From Candidatus Binatia bacterium (GTDB lineage Bacteria; Desulfobacterota; Binatia; HRBIN30; BPIQ01): DNA of 64,000 nt. The notes below the pieces were generated by a model. The model searched no databases. It worked only from the letters and a program-made list of their open reading frames with translations, and had not been told where the DNA came from. The DNA is taken from NCBI GenBank assembly GCA_026004195.1, contig BPIQ01000003.1, forward strand, positions 248,001 through 312,000, in the 5' to 3' direction. The translations under genes and the position numbers were made by a program. Shown here piece by piece: positions 54,518-63,455 of this stretch (positions are counted from its first letter, which is position 1; every line of letters begins with the position of its first letter).

Positions 54518-55186
54518 TCAAGCACCGAGGCGGTGCCGCGAGGGTCCCGGGCAGGTCACACCCTCCCAGCCTTCGCGGGCGAGCCACGGCACCATGAAGA
54601 GCGCGGCCACGGGGTCGGCCCACCACCAGCCGAGCCAGGCGTTCGCCGCCAGTCCCACGAGCAGCGTGAAGGAAAGGTACGAGCAGGCGAGCGTCTCGAG
54701 GGCTTCGGAGCGCAGCGCCGCGCTCCCGATTCTCCGCGCCGCGCGCAGCTTTCCCGCGGCCAGAAGGGGCATGACGACGACGGACGCCGCGGCCAGGAGC
54801 ATCCCCGCCACGCTTTCCTCGGCCACGTGGCGTACCCAGAGAGCGTGGGCCGCCTGCACGACGACGTAGAGCGCCAGGAGAAGAAACGTGACGCCGATGA
54901 AGCGGTGGACGCGGTGTTCCGTCGAGGCCACCCGCTCGGGCTCGCCGCCCACGAGCTCCACCCAGACGCGCCAGAGCATGGCGGCGGCGGCGGCGCATTC
55001 GATGAGGCTGTCGAAACCGAAGCCCACGAGCGCCACGCTGTGCGCGTGGGCGCCGGCGAAGAGCGCGACGGCGGCCTCGAGAACGTTGTAGAAGAGCGTG
55101 GCCGCCACGAGCCAGAGCGCGTAGCGCTGCCAGCCCACGAGCTCCGCCGAAGCCCCGCCCACGAGCACTCGTTCGCTTCCCGTCAT
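54518..55186 (-). CDS. Cation efflux (CDF) family protein
   Basis: 222 aa with six hydrophobic helices. AHSVALVGFGFDSLIECAAAA holds the metal-binding Ser/Asp pattern of CDF transporters, and a second site is in ALRSEALETLACSYLSF. The cytoplasmic tail common to Zn exporters is nearly absent. ATG 55186 is preferred to the longer frame. Confidence 0.75.
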   Translation of the reverse strand: MTGSERVLVGGASAELVGWQRYALWLVAATLFYNVLEAAVALFAGAHAHSVALVGFGFDSLIECAAAAAMLWRVWVELVGGEPERVASTEHRVHRFIGVTFLLLALYVVVQAAHALWVRHVAEESVAGMLLAAASVVVMPLLAAGKLRAARRIGSAALRSEALETLACSYLSFTLLVGLAANAWLGWWWADPVAALFMVPWLAREGWEGVTCPGPSRHRLGA

Positions 55187-55202
55187 GCCCCACCGGAAAC
55201 GG

Positions 55203-56102
55203 TCATTCACCCACGCCGGCGCTCGGAAGGCAAGACCCGACGAGATCGGCGTAGGAGGAGAGCACCACCCCTCGGCTTTCGAGCGCCTCGCGGACCCGGG
55301 GCGAGCACAGGGCACGGAGCTCCTCCTCCCGGTCGTAGGTCGGCGTCCAACGCCGGACCCCCTCGTCGGCGTACGCCGGATGGCCGTAAAGCTCCGTCAC
55401 CCCTTCCGGGAGCCGCGTCGAGAGAAACAGCAGGTAGCGCTCGTCGACGCGCCCGCTCTGGTGCATACCGTAAACCCGGTCGGCAAAGAAAATCCCCGCA
55501 CGCCGGAGTCGCCTGCGGGCGTAGGAGCCGAGCAGCCGGAACGTCGCCCCCTCCGCGAGCTTGCGCGGGAAGTCCCGGCGGTCGAAGCGCAACGCCTCGA
55601 GAAGGGGCTCGCGAGGCACGCGAACCGCCCGGATTCCGTAGCGCGGCGCGAGATCGCAGAGAACGTCGAGGACGACGGGGTGGAGGTGGATCGTGAGGTG
55701 CCCGTCCACGTGGGAAAGAGGAAGTCCCGTGGCCGAAAACGCCTCGAGCTGCGCGCGGATTTCGCGACGGAGGACGTCGCGGAGCGAGCGGCGGAAAAAA
55801 TATCGGACTCCGGCGGCCACGGGGTTTTTCGGAAACTCCCCCGAGAAGTCCACGAGCGGCAGGGCCGCGTAGGGTGGAAGGGCGGACCGCCCCTGCACGA
55901 GAACGAGGTGAAGCCCCACGGCGAGCCCGGGCTCCCGGAGAGCCGCCGCGACGGCTTCCTCGGCCGCATCGCCGGCCACCATGAGACTCGCCTGTCGGAG
56001 GATCCCTTTGCGGTAAGCCTCCAGGATCCCCGCATTCGTACCCGGCGACATACCGAAATCGTCGCCCGATACGATCAACCGAATGCGACCGGACGCTCCC
56101 AT
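55203..56102 (-). CDS. hpnK: HpnK-like carbohydrate deacetylase (YdjC/ChbG family)
   Basis: 299 aa. SGDDFGMSPGTNAGILEAYRKGIL, ASLMVAGDAAEEAV, LGLHLVLVQG-like GLHLVLVQ, and HVDGHLTIHLHPVVLDVL are signatures of YdjC-like deacetylases. The length and motif order match the hopanoid-associated HpnK. No other hpn gene is near, so a role in another glycan is possible. Confidence 0.8.
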   Translation of the reverse strand: MGASGRIRLIVSGDDFGMSPGTNAGILEAYRKGILRQASLMVAGDAAEEAVAAALREPGLAVGLHLVLVQGRSALPPYAALPLVDFSGEFPKNPVAAGVRYFFRRSLRDVLRREIRAQLEAFSATGLPLSHVDGHLTIHLHPVVLDVLCDLAPRYGIRAVRVPREPLLEALRFDRRDFPRKLAEGATFRLLGSYARRRLRRAGIFFADRVYGMHQSGRVDERYLLFLSTRLPEGVTELYGHPAYADEGVRRWTPTYDREEELRALCSPRVREALESRGVVLSSYADLVGSCLPSAGVGE

Positions 56103-56303
56103 GAGCCGGCGCCCATAAACCGCGCGGCTCGGCCGGCGTCAAGGAACATCCCTTGCGATTCGGGCCGGCGAGATTCGCCCCGAGGAGCCCGGAGCCTCCG
56201 GCACGTGTACCGCTCGGGCGCCCTCCGGATTCTCGCCGCAGCCTCGATGGCGCGCCGGGGAGAACTTGGTGGTGAGTCGAAGCGAAGGTAAAAAAGCGCC
56301 GCG

Positions 56304-56870
56304 ATGCTTCCCAGGACCCTCGATCTCGGATGCGGCCCGAACAAGGAGCCCGGAAGCTTCGGGGTCGACCGCCGGCCCTGGCCCGGAGTCGACCTGCTCC
56401 ACGACCTCGACCACGTCCCGTGGCCGCTCCCCGACGATACGTTCGAACGGGTCGTCTGTAGCCATATCGTCGAACACGTGGCCGACCTCGCGGCCTTCTT
56501 CCGGGAAGTCCATCGCGTCTCGAAGGACGGCGCCCGGGTGTGGGTCAGGACGCCGCACTTCTCGTCCCTCGAGTCCTGGCGGGATCCGGGCCACCGCCAC
56601 CATCTTGCGCTCGGAAGCTTCGAGTTTTTCGCCGACCCCGAGGCCCTCGGAGGCCCCACGTTCCGCGTCGAGAGGGCCACGCTCACTTTCCGGAAGGCAC
56701 TCACGAGCCGGCTCGGCTTCCTTCTCTACCGCCTCTGGCCCCGCGGCTACGAGCAGAACCTGGCCTTTCTCCTGCCGGCGCGCGACATCGAGGCCGTGCT
56801 GGTCGTGGAAAAGCGGGAGCGCGGGACCGAAAGTTCGCGGGACCGTTCCCTCACGAGAAAACCCGGATAG
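56304..56870 (+). CDS. SAM-dependent methyltransferase
   Basis: 188 aa. LDLGCGPNKEPGSFGVD is the SAM-binding motif I; VVCSHIVEHVADLAAFFREVHRVSKDGA is motif III/post-III, typical of Methyltransf_11. Starts at ATG 56304. The acceptor is unknown. Confidence 0.83.
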   Translation: MLPRTLDLGCGPNKEPGSFGVDRRPWPGVDLLHDLDHVPWPLPDDTFERVVCSHIVEHVADLAAFFREVHRVSKDGARVWVRTPHFSSLESWRDPGHRHHLALGSFEFFADPEALGGPTFRVERATLTFRKALTSRLGFLLYRLWPRGYEQNLAFLLPARDIEAVLVVEKRERGTESSRDRSLTRKPG

Positions 56871-57034
56871 ACGCGCCACCGGCAGAGGCTTCCCCGTGCC
56901 GCTGCGGGAACCCCGGAGCCCTGCGGTGCGAGAGGTTTCGCGAGCGCCGTATGTCCTCTCGCCCATGCGGCTTCGGTCGCACCCGGGGCACGGACCTCGC
57001 GTCTGGCCCGGTGTGCGGCGTCGCCGTCCGGCGC

Positions 57035-58588
57035 TCAGTCTTTCTCCGCACGTTCTCTCGCAGCCCCGCGCAACCCCAGCGTCCGCATCATCCGGGAGAA
57101 GTTCGAGCGCGACATGCCGAGAAGCCGTGCGGCGGCCGCCTGGTTTCCCCCGCTCGCCTCGAGCGCCTCGAGGAGGCGCCGTTTTTTCTCGTCGCGAATG
57201 GTTTCCCCGAAGCTCGTTCGCCTGTCGGGAGAAGAGACGAGTTCGGGGAGGTGCTCGGGTCCGATCGTGGGGTCGCGCGAGAGCAGGACGGCCCGCTCCA
57301 CGACGTTGCGCAGCTCGCGGACGTTCCCGGGCCAACTCCACTGCCGCAGAAGCCGGACGGCGTCGGGGCGGAAGCCCCGGACCTCGCGGCCGTGCCTCCG
57401 GGCCGCTTCGTCGAGAAAGTGGGTGGCGAGCACGAGGATGTCGTCCCCCCGCGCCCGGAGCGGCGGCACGCGAATTTCCACGGCAGCGAGCCGGTAGAAA
57501 AGGTCTTCGCGGAAACGCCCGCGCACGACTTCTTCCCGAAGTTCGCGGTTGGTGGCGGCGACGAGCCGCACGTCGACACGCCTCGGCTTGCGGGCGCCCA
57601 CGCGCTGGACTTCGCCTTCCTGCAGCACCCGCAAGAGCTTCGCCTGGATGGCCAGGGGAAGGTCTCCCACTTCGTCGAGAAAAAGCGTGCCGCCGTCGGC
57701 AAGCTCGAATTTTCCCGGCCGCGATTCGACGGCACCGGTGAAGGCTCCGCGCTCGTGGCCGAAAAGCTCGCTCTCGGCGAGCTCGCCCGGGATGGCCGGG
57801 CAGTTGACGCTCACGAGCGGCCCCGCGGCCCGCCGGCCGAGCTCGTGGATCGCGCGCGCGACGAGCTCCTTTCCCGTGCCCGTCTCGCCCGTCACGAGAA
57901 CGGAAACGTCCGTCGGGGCCACGCGCTCGACGAGGGAGAGAACCTTGGCGAGCGCGGGGCTCCTCCCTACGATCCCGACCCGCTCGACGAACGCGAACAC
58001 CTGCTCGCGCACCCCTTCCTCCCGCTCCCGCCAGCGCCTCTCCCAGTCCCGCAGGCGCTCCGACACCTGCTCTTTTTCCTCGCGGTAGCGCCGCGCCGCC
58101 CAGGCCAGCGCGAGATGTCCCGCGAGAAGCTCGACACCGCGCCTGAGCCGCTCGTCCCTCGGGCGCTCCGCGAGCACCACGCGACCGAGCTCTTCGCCCC
58201 AGACCGAAAGCGGGAGGACTTCCTTTCCCTCCCCTGCCCCCTCTCCGTCCCCGAGCTCGGCCGGGAAGCTCGCCGCGTTGCCACCGCGGAAAAAGCGGAG
58301 TCGGTAGCGGCCTTTCTCGGGCACGTAGACCGCCGCACCTCCGGTAACCCCGGCTTCTTCGAGGCCCGCGGTGAATCCCTCGGCAAGCCGGCTCCAGTCC
58401 GCTTCGGCTCCTCTCGTCACTTCGAAAAACCGCGCCAGGGCGCGCGCGAGCGGATCCGCTGCGGACGTGCGGCGCGAGACCGGCCCGGGTCGGAAGCGGA
58501 GGAAAAACGCCGCTCCAGCGAGCCAGACCTCGCCGAGTGCATCGCCGGCCCAGGAAGAAAACCATCCCCCGATCTCGACGCTCGTCAT
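57035..58588 (-). CDS. Sigma-54-dependent transcriptional activator
   Basis: 517 aa. An N-terminal hydrophobic segment (about 20-40) and a GAF-like region precede the AAA+ core: Walker A GETGTGKE, the sigma-54-contacting GAFTGA, Walker B GGTLFLDEVGDLP, and the C-terminal Fis-type HTH NQAAAARLLGMSRSNFSRMMRTLGLR. No receiver domain, so it may respond to a small ligand. It is divergent from the phosphonate-type operon with a 273-base spacer, so it may regulate it. Confidence 0.92.
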   Translation of the reverse strand: MTSVEIGGWFSSWAGDALGEVWLAGAAFFLRFRPGPVSRRTSAADPLARALARFFEVTRGAEADWSRLAEGFTAGLEEAGVTGGAAVYVPEKGRYRLRFFRGGNAASFPAELGDGEGAGEGKEVLPLSVWGEELGRVVLAERPRDERLRRGVELLAGHLALAWAARRYREEKEQVSERLRDWERRWREREEGVREQVFAFVERVGIVGRSPALAKVLSLVERVAPTDVSVLVTGETGTGKELVARAIHELGRRAAGPLVSVNCPAIPGELAESELFGHERGAFTGAVESRPGKFELADGGTLFLDEVGDLPLAIQAKLLRVLQEGEVQRVGARKPRRVDVRLVAATNRELREEVVRGRFREDLFYRLAAVEIRVPPLRARGDDILVLATHFLDEAARRHGREVRGFRPDAVRLLRQWSWPGNVRELRNVVERAVLLSRDPTIGPEHLPELVSSPDRRTSFGETIRDEKKRRLLEALEASGGNQAAAARLLGMSRSNFSRMMRTLGLRGAARERAEKD

Positions 58589-58861
58589 GTTCTTCTCCTC
58601 CGTGGCACAAGACCGAGCACGCCCTCCGTCCCGGAGGACCCGTGAACCCGCATCGCCTCCGGCGCACCCGGCTCTTAGGCGGACCTTGCGAGGTCTTCAA
58701 TCCCGCACGGCCGTCGAAGCGGGGCATGTCCGCGCGGAGACCGTGCCGTGCTGCCCTTCTTGCAAGCACGGGTGGGTGCGGTTATACCCGAAGCCGCGCG
58801 CGTGCGGCGGGGGCGCCGCCTTTCCGGAGCGACGCACGCACGGCAAAGAGAGGGATTGCCG

Positions 58862-60535
58862 GTGTCCGAGAACCCCAGCAAAGCTCGCCTCCTGAGAGAG
58901 CGCCTTGCACGCCCGGGCCTCGTCCTTGCCGTCGGCGCTCACGACGCTCTTTCGGCGAAGCTCGTCGAGGAGGCCGGATTCGACGCCGTCTGGGCGAGCG
59001 GCTTCGGCATTTCGGCGGTGAGCGGCGTGCCGGACGCCAACATCCTGACGATGACGGAAAACCTCGACGCCGTAAAACGCATCGCCGAAGCCACGGCGCT
59101 TCCCGTCGTCGCCGACTGCGACACGGGATACGGGAACGCCATCAACGTTCTTCGCACCGTTCACGAGTACGAAAGAACGGGGGTCGCCGGCATCTGCCTC
59201 GAGGACAACGTGTTTCCCAAGCGTTGCAGTTTCTACGGCGGCGTCCGCCGCGAACTCGTACCCGTCGAAGAGCACGCGCAGAAGATCCAGGCGGCCAAAG
59301 AGCACCAGCGGGACCCCGATTTCTTCGTCGTGGCCCGCACCGAAGCGCTGATCGCGGGCTGGGGCGTGGAAGAGGCTCTGCGTCGCGCACACGCCTACGC
59401 CGACGCGGGAGCGGACGCGATCCTGGTCCACTCGAAAGCCTCGACTCTCGACGAGCTGCGGGAGTTCGCCCGCAGGTGGGGACGCGAGACGCCGCTCGTC
59501 GCCGTACCCACGACCTACCCCCACGTCCGTCCCGAGGAGCTTCTCCAAGCGGGCTTCCGCATGGCCATCTTCGCGAACCAGGCGCTGCGGGCCTCGATCC
59601 CCGCGATGCGGGAGGTGCTCCGCGCCATGCGGGAGGCCGGCTCGGCGGGTATCGTCGAGGGACGCATCGCGCCGCTCGAGGAAGTCTACCGGCTCGTGGG
59701 CGTGCCCGAGCTCGAGGAAAGCGAACGCCGCTACCTGCCGACGGCACGCCGCACGCGGGCCGTCGTGATCGCGGCGGGCTTCGACGAAAGCCTCATGCCG
59801 CTCGTGGCCGACCGGCCGAAAAGCTTGCTCGACGTCCGCGGCCGGACGATCCTCGAACGGCAGGTCCTCACCCTGCGGGCGGCCGGCGTCGACGACGTGA
59901 GCGTCGTCCGCGGCTACCGCAAGGAATCCTTCGACCTTCCGTCGGTCCGCTACTTCGACAACGATCGGTACGCCGAGACGGGCGAGGTCGCGTCGCTGTT
60001 CTCCGCGCGCGAGGTCCTCGACGACCGCTTCGTCGTCCTCTACGCGGACATCCTCTTCGACCGCTCCATCCTGGACCGGCTTCTGCGAGCCGACACGGAT
60101 TTCGCCGTGGTCGTCGACCGCTCGTGGTACGACCTCGTGCGTTCGGGCGAGCCCCTTCCCGAGCGCGCCGACCTGGTGGTGACCTCGTCGGCGCCCGTTC
60201 CCCAAAGGCGGTTCGTCCCCGAAGAAGAGGGAAGCACGCTCGTCCGCATCGGGCAGAAGATCCCCCCGGAGCAAGCGCACGCGGAGTTCGTCGGCATGGC
60301 GCTCTTCTCGCAGCGCGGCGCGCGCATCCTGGCGGAGCTCCACGACGAGTTGACGAGAACCCACCGGGGCCCCTTCCACGAGGCCCTTTCGTACGAGCGA
60401 GCGAGTCTGCCCGACCTGCTGCAGGAACTCGTCGACCGCGGCCACACGGTGCGTTGCGTCGAGATCTACAAGGGCTGGATGGAAATCTCGAGCTTCGAGG
60501 ACTACCGGCGCGCGTGGGCCGAGATCCGGGACTGA
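58862..60535 (+). CDS. PEP-mutase-like protein fused to a C-terminal nucleotidyltransferase
   Basis: 557 aa, GTG 58862 with AGAGAGGG upstream. Residues 1-290 are an isocitrate-lyase/PEP-mutase barrel: Asp58, Asp85 and Asp87 in SGVPD and ADCDTGYGN, and Glu114 in LEDNVFPKRCS. Residue numbers match mussel PEP mutase exactly. The canonical EDKxxxxxNS is here EDNVFPKRCS, so Lys116 is Asn and Asn122 is Cys, while Lys120 is kept. Residues 295-557 form a nucleotidyltransferase domain (VVIAAG...PLVADRPKSLLDVRG). A PEP mutase/cytidylyltransferase fusion is known in Fom1, but in the opposite order. First gene of an operon of six. Confidence 0.82.
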   Translation: MSENPSKARLLRERLARPGLVLAVGAHDALSAKLVEEAGFDAVWASGFGISAVSGVPDANILTMTENLDAVKRIAEATALPVVADCDTGYGNAINVLRTVHEYERTGVAGICLEDNVFPKRCSFYGGVRRELVPVEEHAQKIQAAKEHQRDPDFFVVARTEALIAGWGVEEALRRAHAYADAGADAILVHSKASTLDELREFARRWGRETPLVAVPTTYPHVRPEELLQAGFRMAIFANQALRASIPAMREVLRAMREAGSAGIVEGRIAPLEEVYRLVGVPELEESERRYLPTARRTRAVVIAAGFDESLMPLVADRPKSLLDVRGRTILERQVLTLRAAGVDDVSVVRGYRKESFDLPSVRYFDNDRYAETGEVASLFSAREVLDDRFVVLYADILFDRSILDRLLRADTDFAVVVDRSWYDLVRSGEPLPERADLVVTSSAPVPQRRFVPEEEGSTLVRIGQKIPPEQAHAEFVGMALFSQRGARILAELHDELTRTHRGPFHEALSYERASLPDLLQELVDRGHTVRCVEIYKGWMEISSFEDYRRAWAEIRD

Positions 60536-60539
60536 GGGC

Positions 60540-61022
60540 ATGGAGCCTGCGGAGTTCGTCGCCTGTCTCCGGCGACACGGGTTCGATTTTTTCGTGGGCG
60601 TGCCGTGCTCTCTCGTCCGGGGGGTGATCGCCGAGCTCGAGCGCGGGGGAGAGTACGTCGCCGACACGCGCGAAGACGCTGCCCTGGGACTCGCCGCGGG
60701 AGCCTACCTCGGGGGCCGGAAGCCCGTCGTGCTCATGCAGAACTCGGGGCTCGGCGTCTCGCTGAACGCGCTCGCCTCCTTGCACCTCCTCTACCGCATC
60801 CCCTGCCTTCTCGTCGTCACCTGGCGCGGCTACGGCGGAAAGGACGCGCCCGAGCACCTTCTCCTCGGCACCCGCTGCGACGAGCTTCTCCGGTTTCTCG
60901 GCGTCCCGTACCGGGCGCCGGAACCGGACGAGGTCGAGGAAAGCGTATCCTGGGCGTCTCGGGTCCTCGACGAAGAACGCCTTCCCGCCGCACTTCTCGT
61001 CCGCCCCGGGGTTCTCGGATGA
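60540..61022 (+). CDS. Phosphonopyruvate decarboxylase-like enzyme, N-terminal (PYR) subunit
   Basis: 160 aa. GVPCSLVRGVIAELE, TREDAALGLAAGAYLGGRKPVVLMQNSGLGVSLNALAS: the Glu in REDAA is the ThDP-activating residue and the run is diagnostic of phosphonopyruvate and sulfopyruvate decarboxylases. The ThDP-binding half is in the next frame. The two overlap by four bases (ATGA). Split alpha/beta arrangement resembles ComDE sulfopyruvate decarboxylase; the neighbours favour phosphonopyruvate. Confidence 0.83.
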   Translation: MEPAEFVACLRRHGFDFFVGVPCSLVRGVIAELERGGEYVADTREDAALGLAAGAYLGGRKPVVLMQNSGLGVSLNALASLHLLYRIPCLLVVTWRGYGGKDAPEHLLLGTRCDELLRFLGVPYRAPEPDEVEESVSWASRVLDEERLPAALLVRPGVLG

Positions 61023-61585
61023 CGCTGCGGGAAGCTCTCGAGGTCCTCGCCCCCGAGCTCGGGAACGAGCTCGTCGTCCACGCCAACGGCTTTCTCTCGC
61101 GCGAGTCTTTCGCCCTCGCCGACCGTCCCGCGAACTTCTACATGATCGGTTCCATGGGGCTCGCGTCCTCGATCGGGCTCGGGCTCGCCCTCTCCCGCCC
61201 GGACCGCCGGGTGTTCGTCTTCGACGGAGACGGAAACGTGCTCATGAACCTCGGGACGCTCGCTCTCGCGGGCGCCCTCGCGCCGAAAAACTTCTTCCAC
61301 CTCTGCTTCGACAACGGAGCCTACGCGTCCACGGGCGCGCAGCCCACGATCTCCCGCTTCGTCCGGCTCGAGGGCGTGGCACGCGCCTGCGGATACCGGC
61401 TCGCCGCGCGTGTCGACGGGCCCGCCTCCCTGCGGGACACCTTCCGTAGCTGGCGTGCGAGCGAAGGTCCCGCCTTCCTTCTCGTCCGCATCGACCTCGA
61501 CGCGGAACCGCGAAAGCTTCCCCGTGTCGAGCACGCACCGTCCTTTCTGGCCGAACGCTTTCGGAAAGAAGCGACCCGTACCTGA
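61019..61585 (+). CDS. Phosphonopyruvate decarboxylase-like enzyme, C-terminal (PP) subunit
   Basis: 188 aa. ThDP/Mg-binding motif GDGNVLMNLGTLA, preceded by YMIGSMGLASSIGLGLAL, and DNGAYASTGAQPTISRFV. This is the pyrophosphate-binding domain that complements the upstream subunit. The start overlaps the previous stop by four bases. No single-chain version is present in the window. Confidence 0.83.
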   Translation: MTLREALEVLAPELGNELVVHANGFLSRESFALADRPANFYMIGSMGLASSIGLGLALSRPDRRVFVFDGDGNVLMNLGTLALAGALAPKNFFHLCFDNGAYASTGAQPTISRFVRLEGVARACGYRLAARVDGPASLRDTFRSWRASEGPAFLLVRIDLDAEPRKLPRVEHAPSFLAERFRKEATRT

Positions 61586-61592
61586 GTGGACC

Positions 61593-62672
61593 GTGCGGCT
61601 CGTTCTCCTCAACCCCGGCCCCGTCAACGTGTCCGACCGTGTCCGGGCGGCGCTCCTCGGGCCCGACGCCTGCCACCGAGAACCGGAATTTCTCGCGCTC
61701 GTGCGCAGGGTGCGGGAGCGGCTCGCCCGCCTTTTCGGGGGCGAAGGAGAGTACGAGGCCGTGCTGCTGACGGGCTCGGGGACGCTCGCCGTCGAGGCCA
61801 TGCTTTCCTCGGGCGTGGGAAACGGCAAACTTCTCGTGGCGCACAACGGCGTCTACGGCCAGCGCCTTCTCGAGATCGCACGCACCCACGGGATCCCGAC
61901 CGCGGAAGTCGTGGGTTCCGCGACGGAGCCGCTCGAGCCGGACCGCGTGAGGAGAGCCCTCGGGGAGGAAAGGGGAATCGAAGCTCTCGCCGTCGTCCAC
62001 CACGAGACGAGCACGGGTGTGCTCAACCCGATCGCCGAGCTCGGCCGAATCGCCCGCCAGTACGGCGTCCGGTTCCTCGTGGACTCCGTGAGCGGGCTCG
62101 GCGGCGACGAGCTTTCGTGGGACGACGCGGGCCCCGACCTCTGCGCCGGCACGGCGAACAAGTGCCTGCAAGGCATCCCGGGCATTTCCTTCGTCCTCGT
62201 CCGGCGTCGGGTCTCCGACGAACTCGCCTCCTACCCGCGCCGCTCGCTTTCCCTCCATCTCCCCGCTCACCTCTCGGCCCAGCGTGCGGACTCCCTTCTC
62301 TTCACGATGGCCGTCCAGAGTCTCTACGCCTTCGACGCGGCGCTCGCCGAGCTCGAAGAAGAGACGGTCGCCGGGAGAATCGAGCGCTACCGGGAAGCCG
62401 CCGCGTTGCTCCGGCGGGGTTTCGAGGACCTGGGACTTTCCTTCCTCGTGGCCCCACCCCACCGCTCGAACTCCCTCACGGCCCTCTGGCTCCCGGCCGG
62501 GAAGACCTACGAAGAACTCCACGACCGCCTCAAAGACGAGGGGTTCGTCGTCTACGCGGGACAGGGAGACTTCGCGCGGCGGATCTTCCGGGTGGCGAAC
62601 ATGGGCGCGCTCGAGAGGCGCGACTTCGAGCGCTTTCTCGTCGCGCTCCGCAAGGTTCTCGGACGCCCATGA
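61593..62672 (+). CDS. phnW: 2-aminoethylphosphonate aminotransferase-like (PhnW-type)
   Basis: 359 aa, GTG 61593. LNPGPVNVSDRVRAALLGPDACHREPEF, LTGSGTLAVEAMLSS, VHHETSTGVLNPI and the PLP lysine in GTANKCLQGIPGISFVLV fit the class V PhnW family, which interconverts phosphonoacetaldehyde and 2-aminoethylphosphonate. Gene order supports the anabolic direction. Its end overlaps the next start by four bases (ATGA). Confidence 0.85.
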   Translation: MRLVLLNPGPVNVSDRVRAALLGPDACHREPEFLALVRRVRERLARLFGGEGEYEAVLLTGSGTLAVEAMLSSGVGNGKLLVAHNGVYGQRLLEIARTHGIPTAEVVGSATEPLEPDRVRRALGEERGIEALAVVHHETSTGVLNPIAELGRIARQYGVRFLVDSVSGLGGDELSWDDAGPDLCAGTANKCLQGIPGISFVLVRRRVSDELASYPRRSLSLHLPAHLSAQRADSLLFTMAVQSLYAFDAALAELEEETVAGRIERYREAAALLRRGFEDLGLSFLVAPPHRSNSLTALWLPAGKTYEELHDRLKDEGFVVYAGQGDFARRIFRVANMGALERRDFERFLVALRKVLGRP

Positions 62673-63415
62673 CGGCCATCGTGCTCGGAGCCGGCGTGGG
62701 ACGCCGCCTGCGGGAGCTCACGGGGGGACGCCCGAAATGTCTTCTCCGATTCGGGGGCCGTTCGCTGCTCCGCCGCCTTCTCGAGAGTCTCGGGCGAGCG
62801 GGCGTGGACCGCGCCGCCGTCGTGGTCGGCGCGGGAGCGGACGAGATCCGCGCCGAGCTCCGGGACTGGGCAGGCCCACCGCGGGTCTTTTTCGTCGAGA
62901 ACCCCGACTACGAAAGGGGTGCGATCCTTTCTCTCTGGGCGGCCCGGGAGTTCTTCGACGACGCGATCCTCGTCATGGACGCGGACGTCCTCTGCCCCGT
63001 CGCCATGGTCCGGAGACTGGTCGAGTCTCCGCGCGAGAACTGCTTTCTCCTCGACGGGCGGGTCCGGAGCACGGGCGAGGAGCAGATGCTCATGGCGTCG
63101 GGGGGGCGCGTCCTCGACATCTCGCGCCGCCCCGAGCCGGGCTACGAAACCTACGGCGAGTCCGTCGGCTTCCTCAAGCTTTCCCGCGACGCGGCCCGGA
63201 CGCTGCGTGCGGTCCTCGAAGACGAAATCGCACGAGGCCGGCTCGACATCGAACACGAAGAAGCGTACCCGCGCCTCCTCCGCGCCGTCCCGGTGGGCTA
63301 CGAGCGCGTCGACGACCTCCCGTGGACCGAGATCGACTTCCCGGAAGACGTGCGCAGGGCGCGGGAGGAGATCCTACCCCTCGTCGAAGCTCTCGACGCA
63401 CGAGAAAAGGCGTGA
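62669..63415 (+). CDS. Nucleotidyltransferase, phosphocholine/phosphonate cytidylyltransferase-like
   Basis: 248 aa. VLGAGVGRRLRELTGGRPKCLLRFGGRSLLRRLLESL is the NTP-binding start, with FFVENPDYERGAILSLWAARE and VMDADVLCP for metal and sugar/alcohol-phosphate binding. Similar to LicC-type choline-phosphate cytidylyltransferases. It overlaps phnW by four bases. Probably makes CMP-aminoethylphosphonate; the fused nucleotidyltransferase on the first gene may do the same or another activation. Confidence 0.8.
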   Translation: MTAIVLGAGVGRRLRELTGGRPKCLLRFGGRSLLRRLLESLGRAGVDRAAVVVGAGADEIRAELRDWAGPPRVFFVENPDYERGAILSLWAAREFFDDAILVMDADVLCPVAMVRRLVESPRENCFLLDGRVRSTGEEQMLMASGGRVLDISRRPEPGYETYGESVGFLKLSRDAARTLRAVLEDEIARGRLDIEHEEAYPRLLRAVPVGYERVDDLPWTEIDFPEDVRRAREEILPLVEALDAREKA

Positions 63416-63455
63416 AACACTTCCTGTCTTCTGGGAACGACCGCCGCCGGAGAGC

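Noticed and set aside
58600-58625. Possible sigma-54 promoter TGGCAC... near the divergent spacer
   Set aside because: The -12 part does not match TTGC at the right distance. A second candidate near 58746 lacks the -24 GG.
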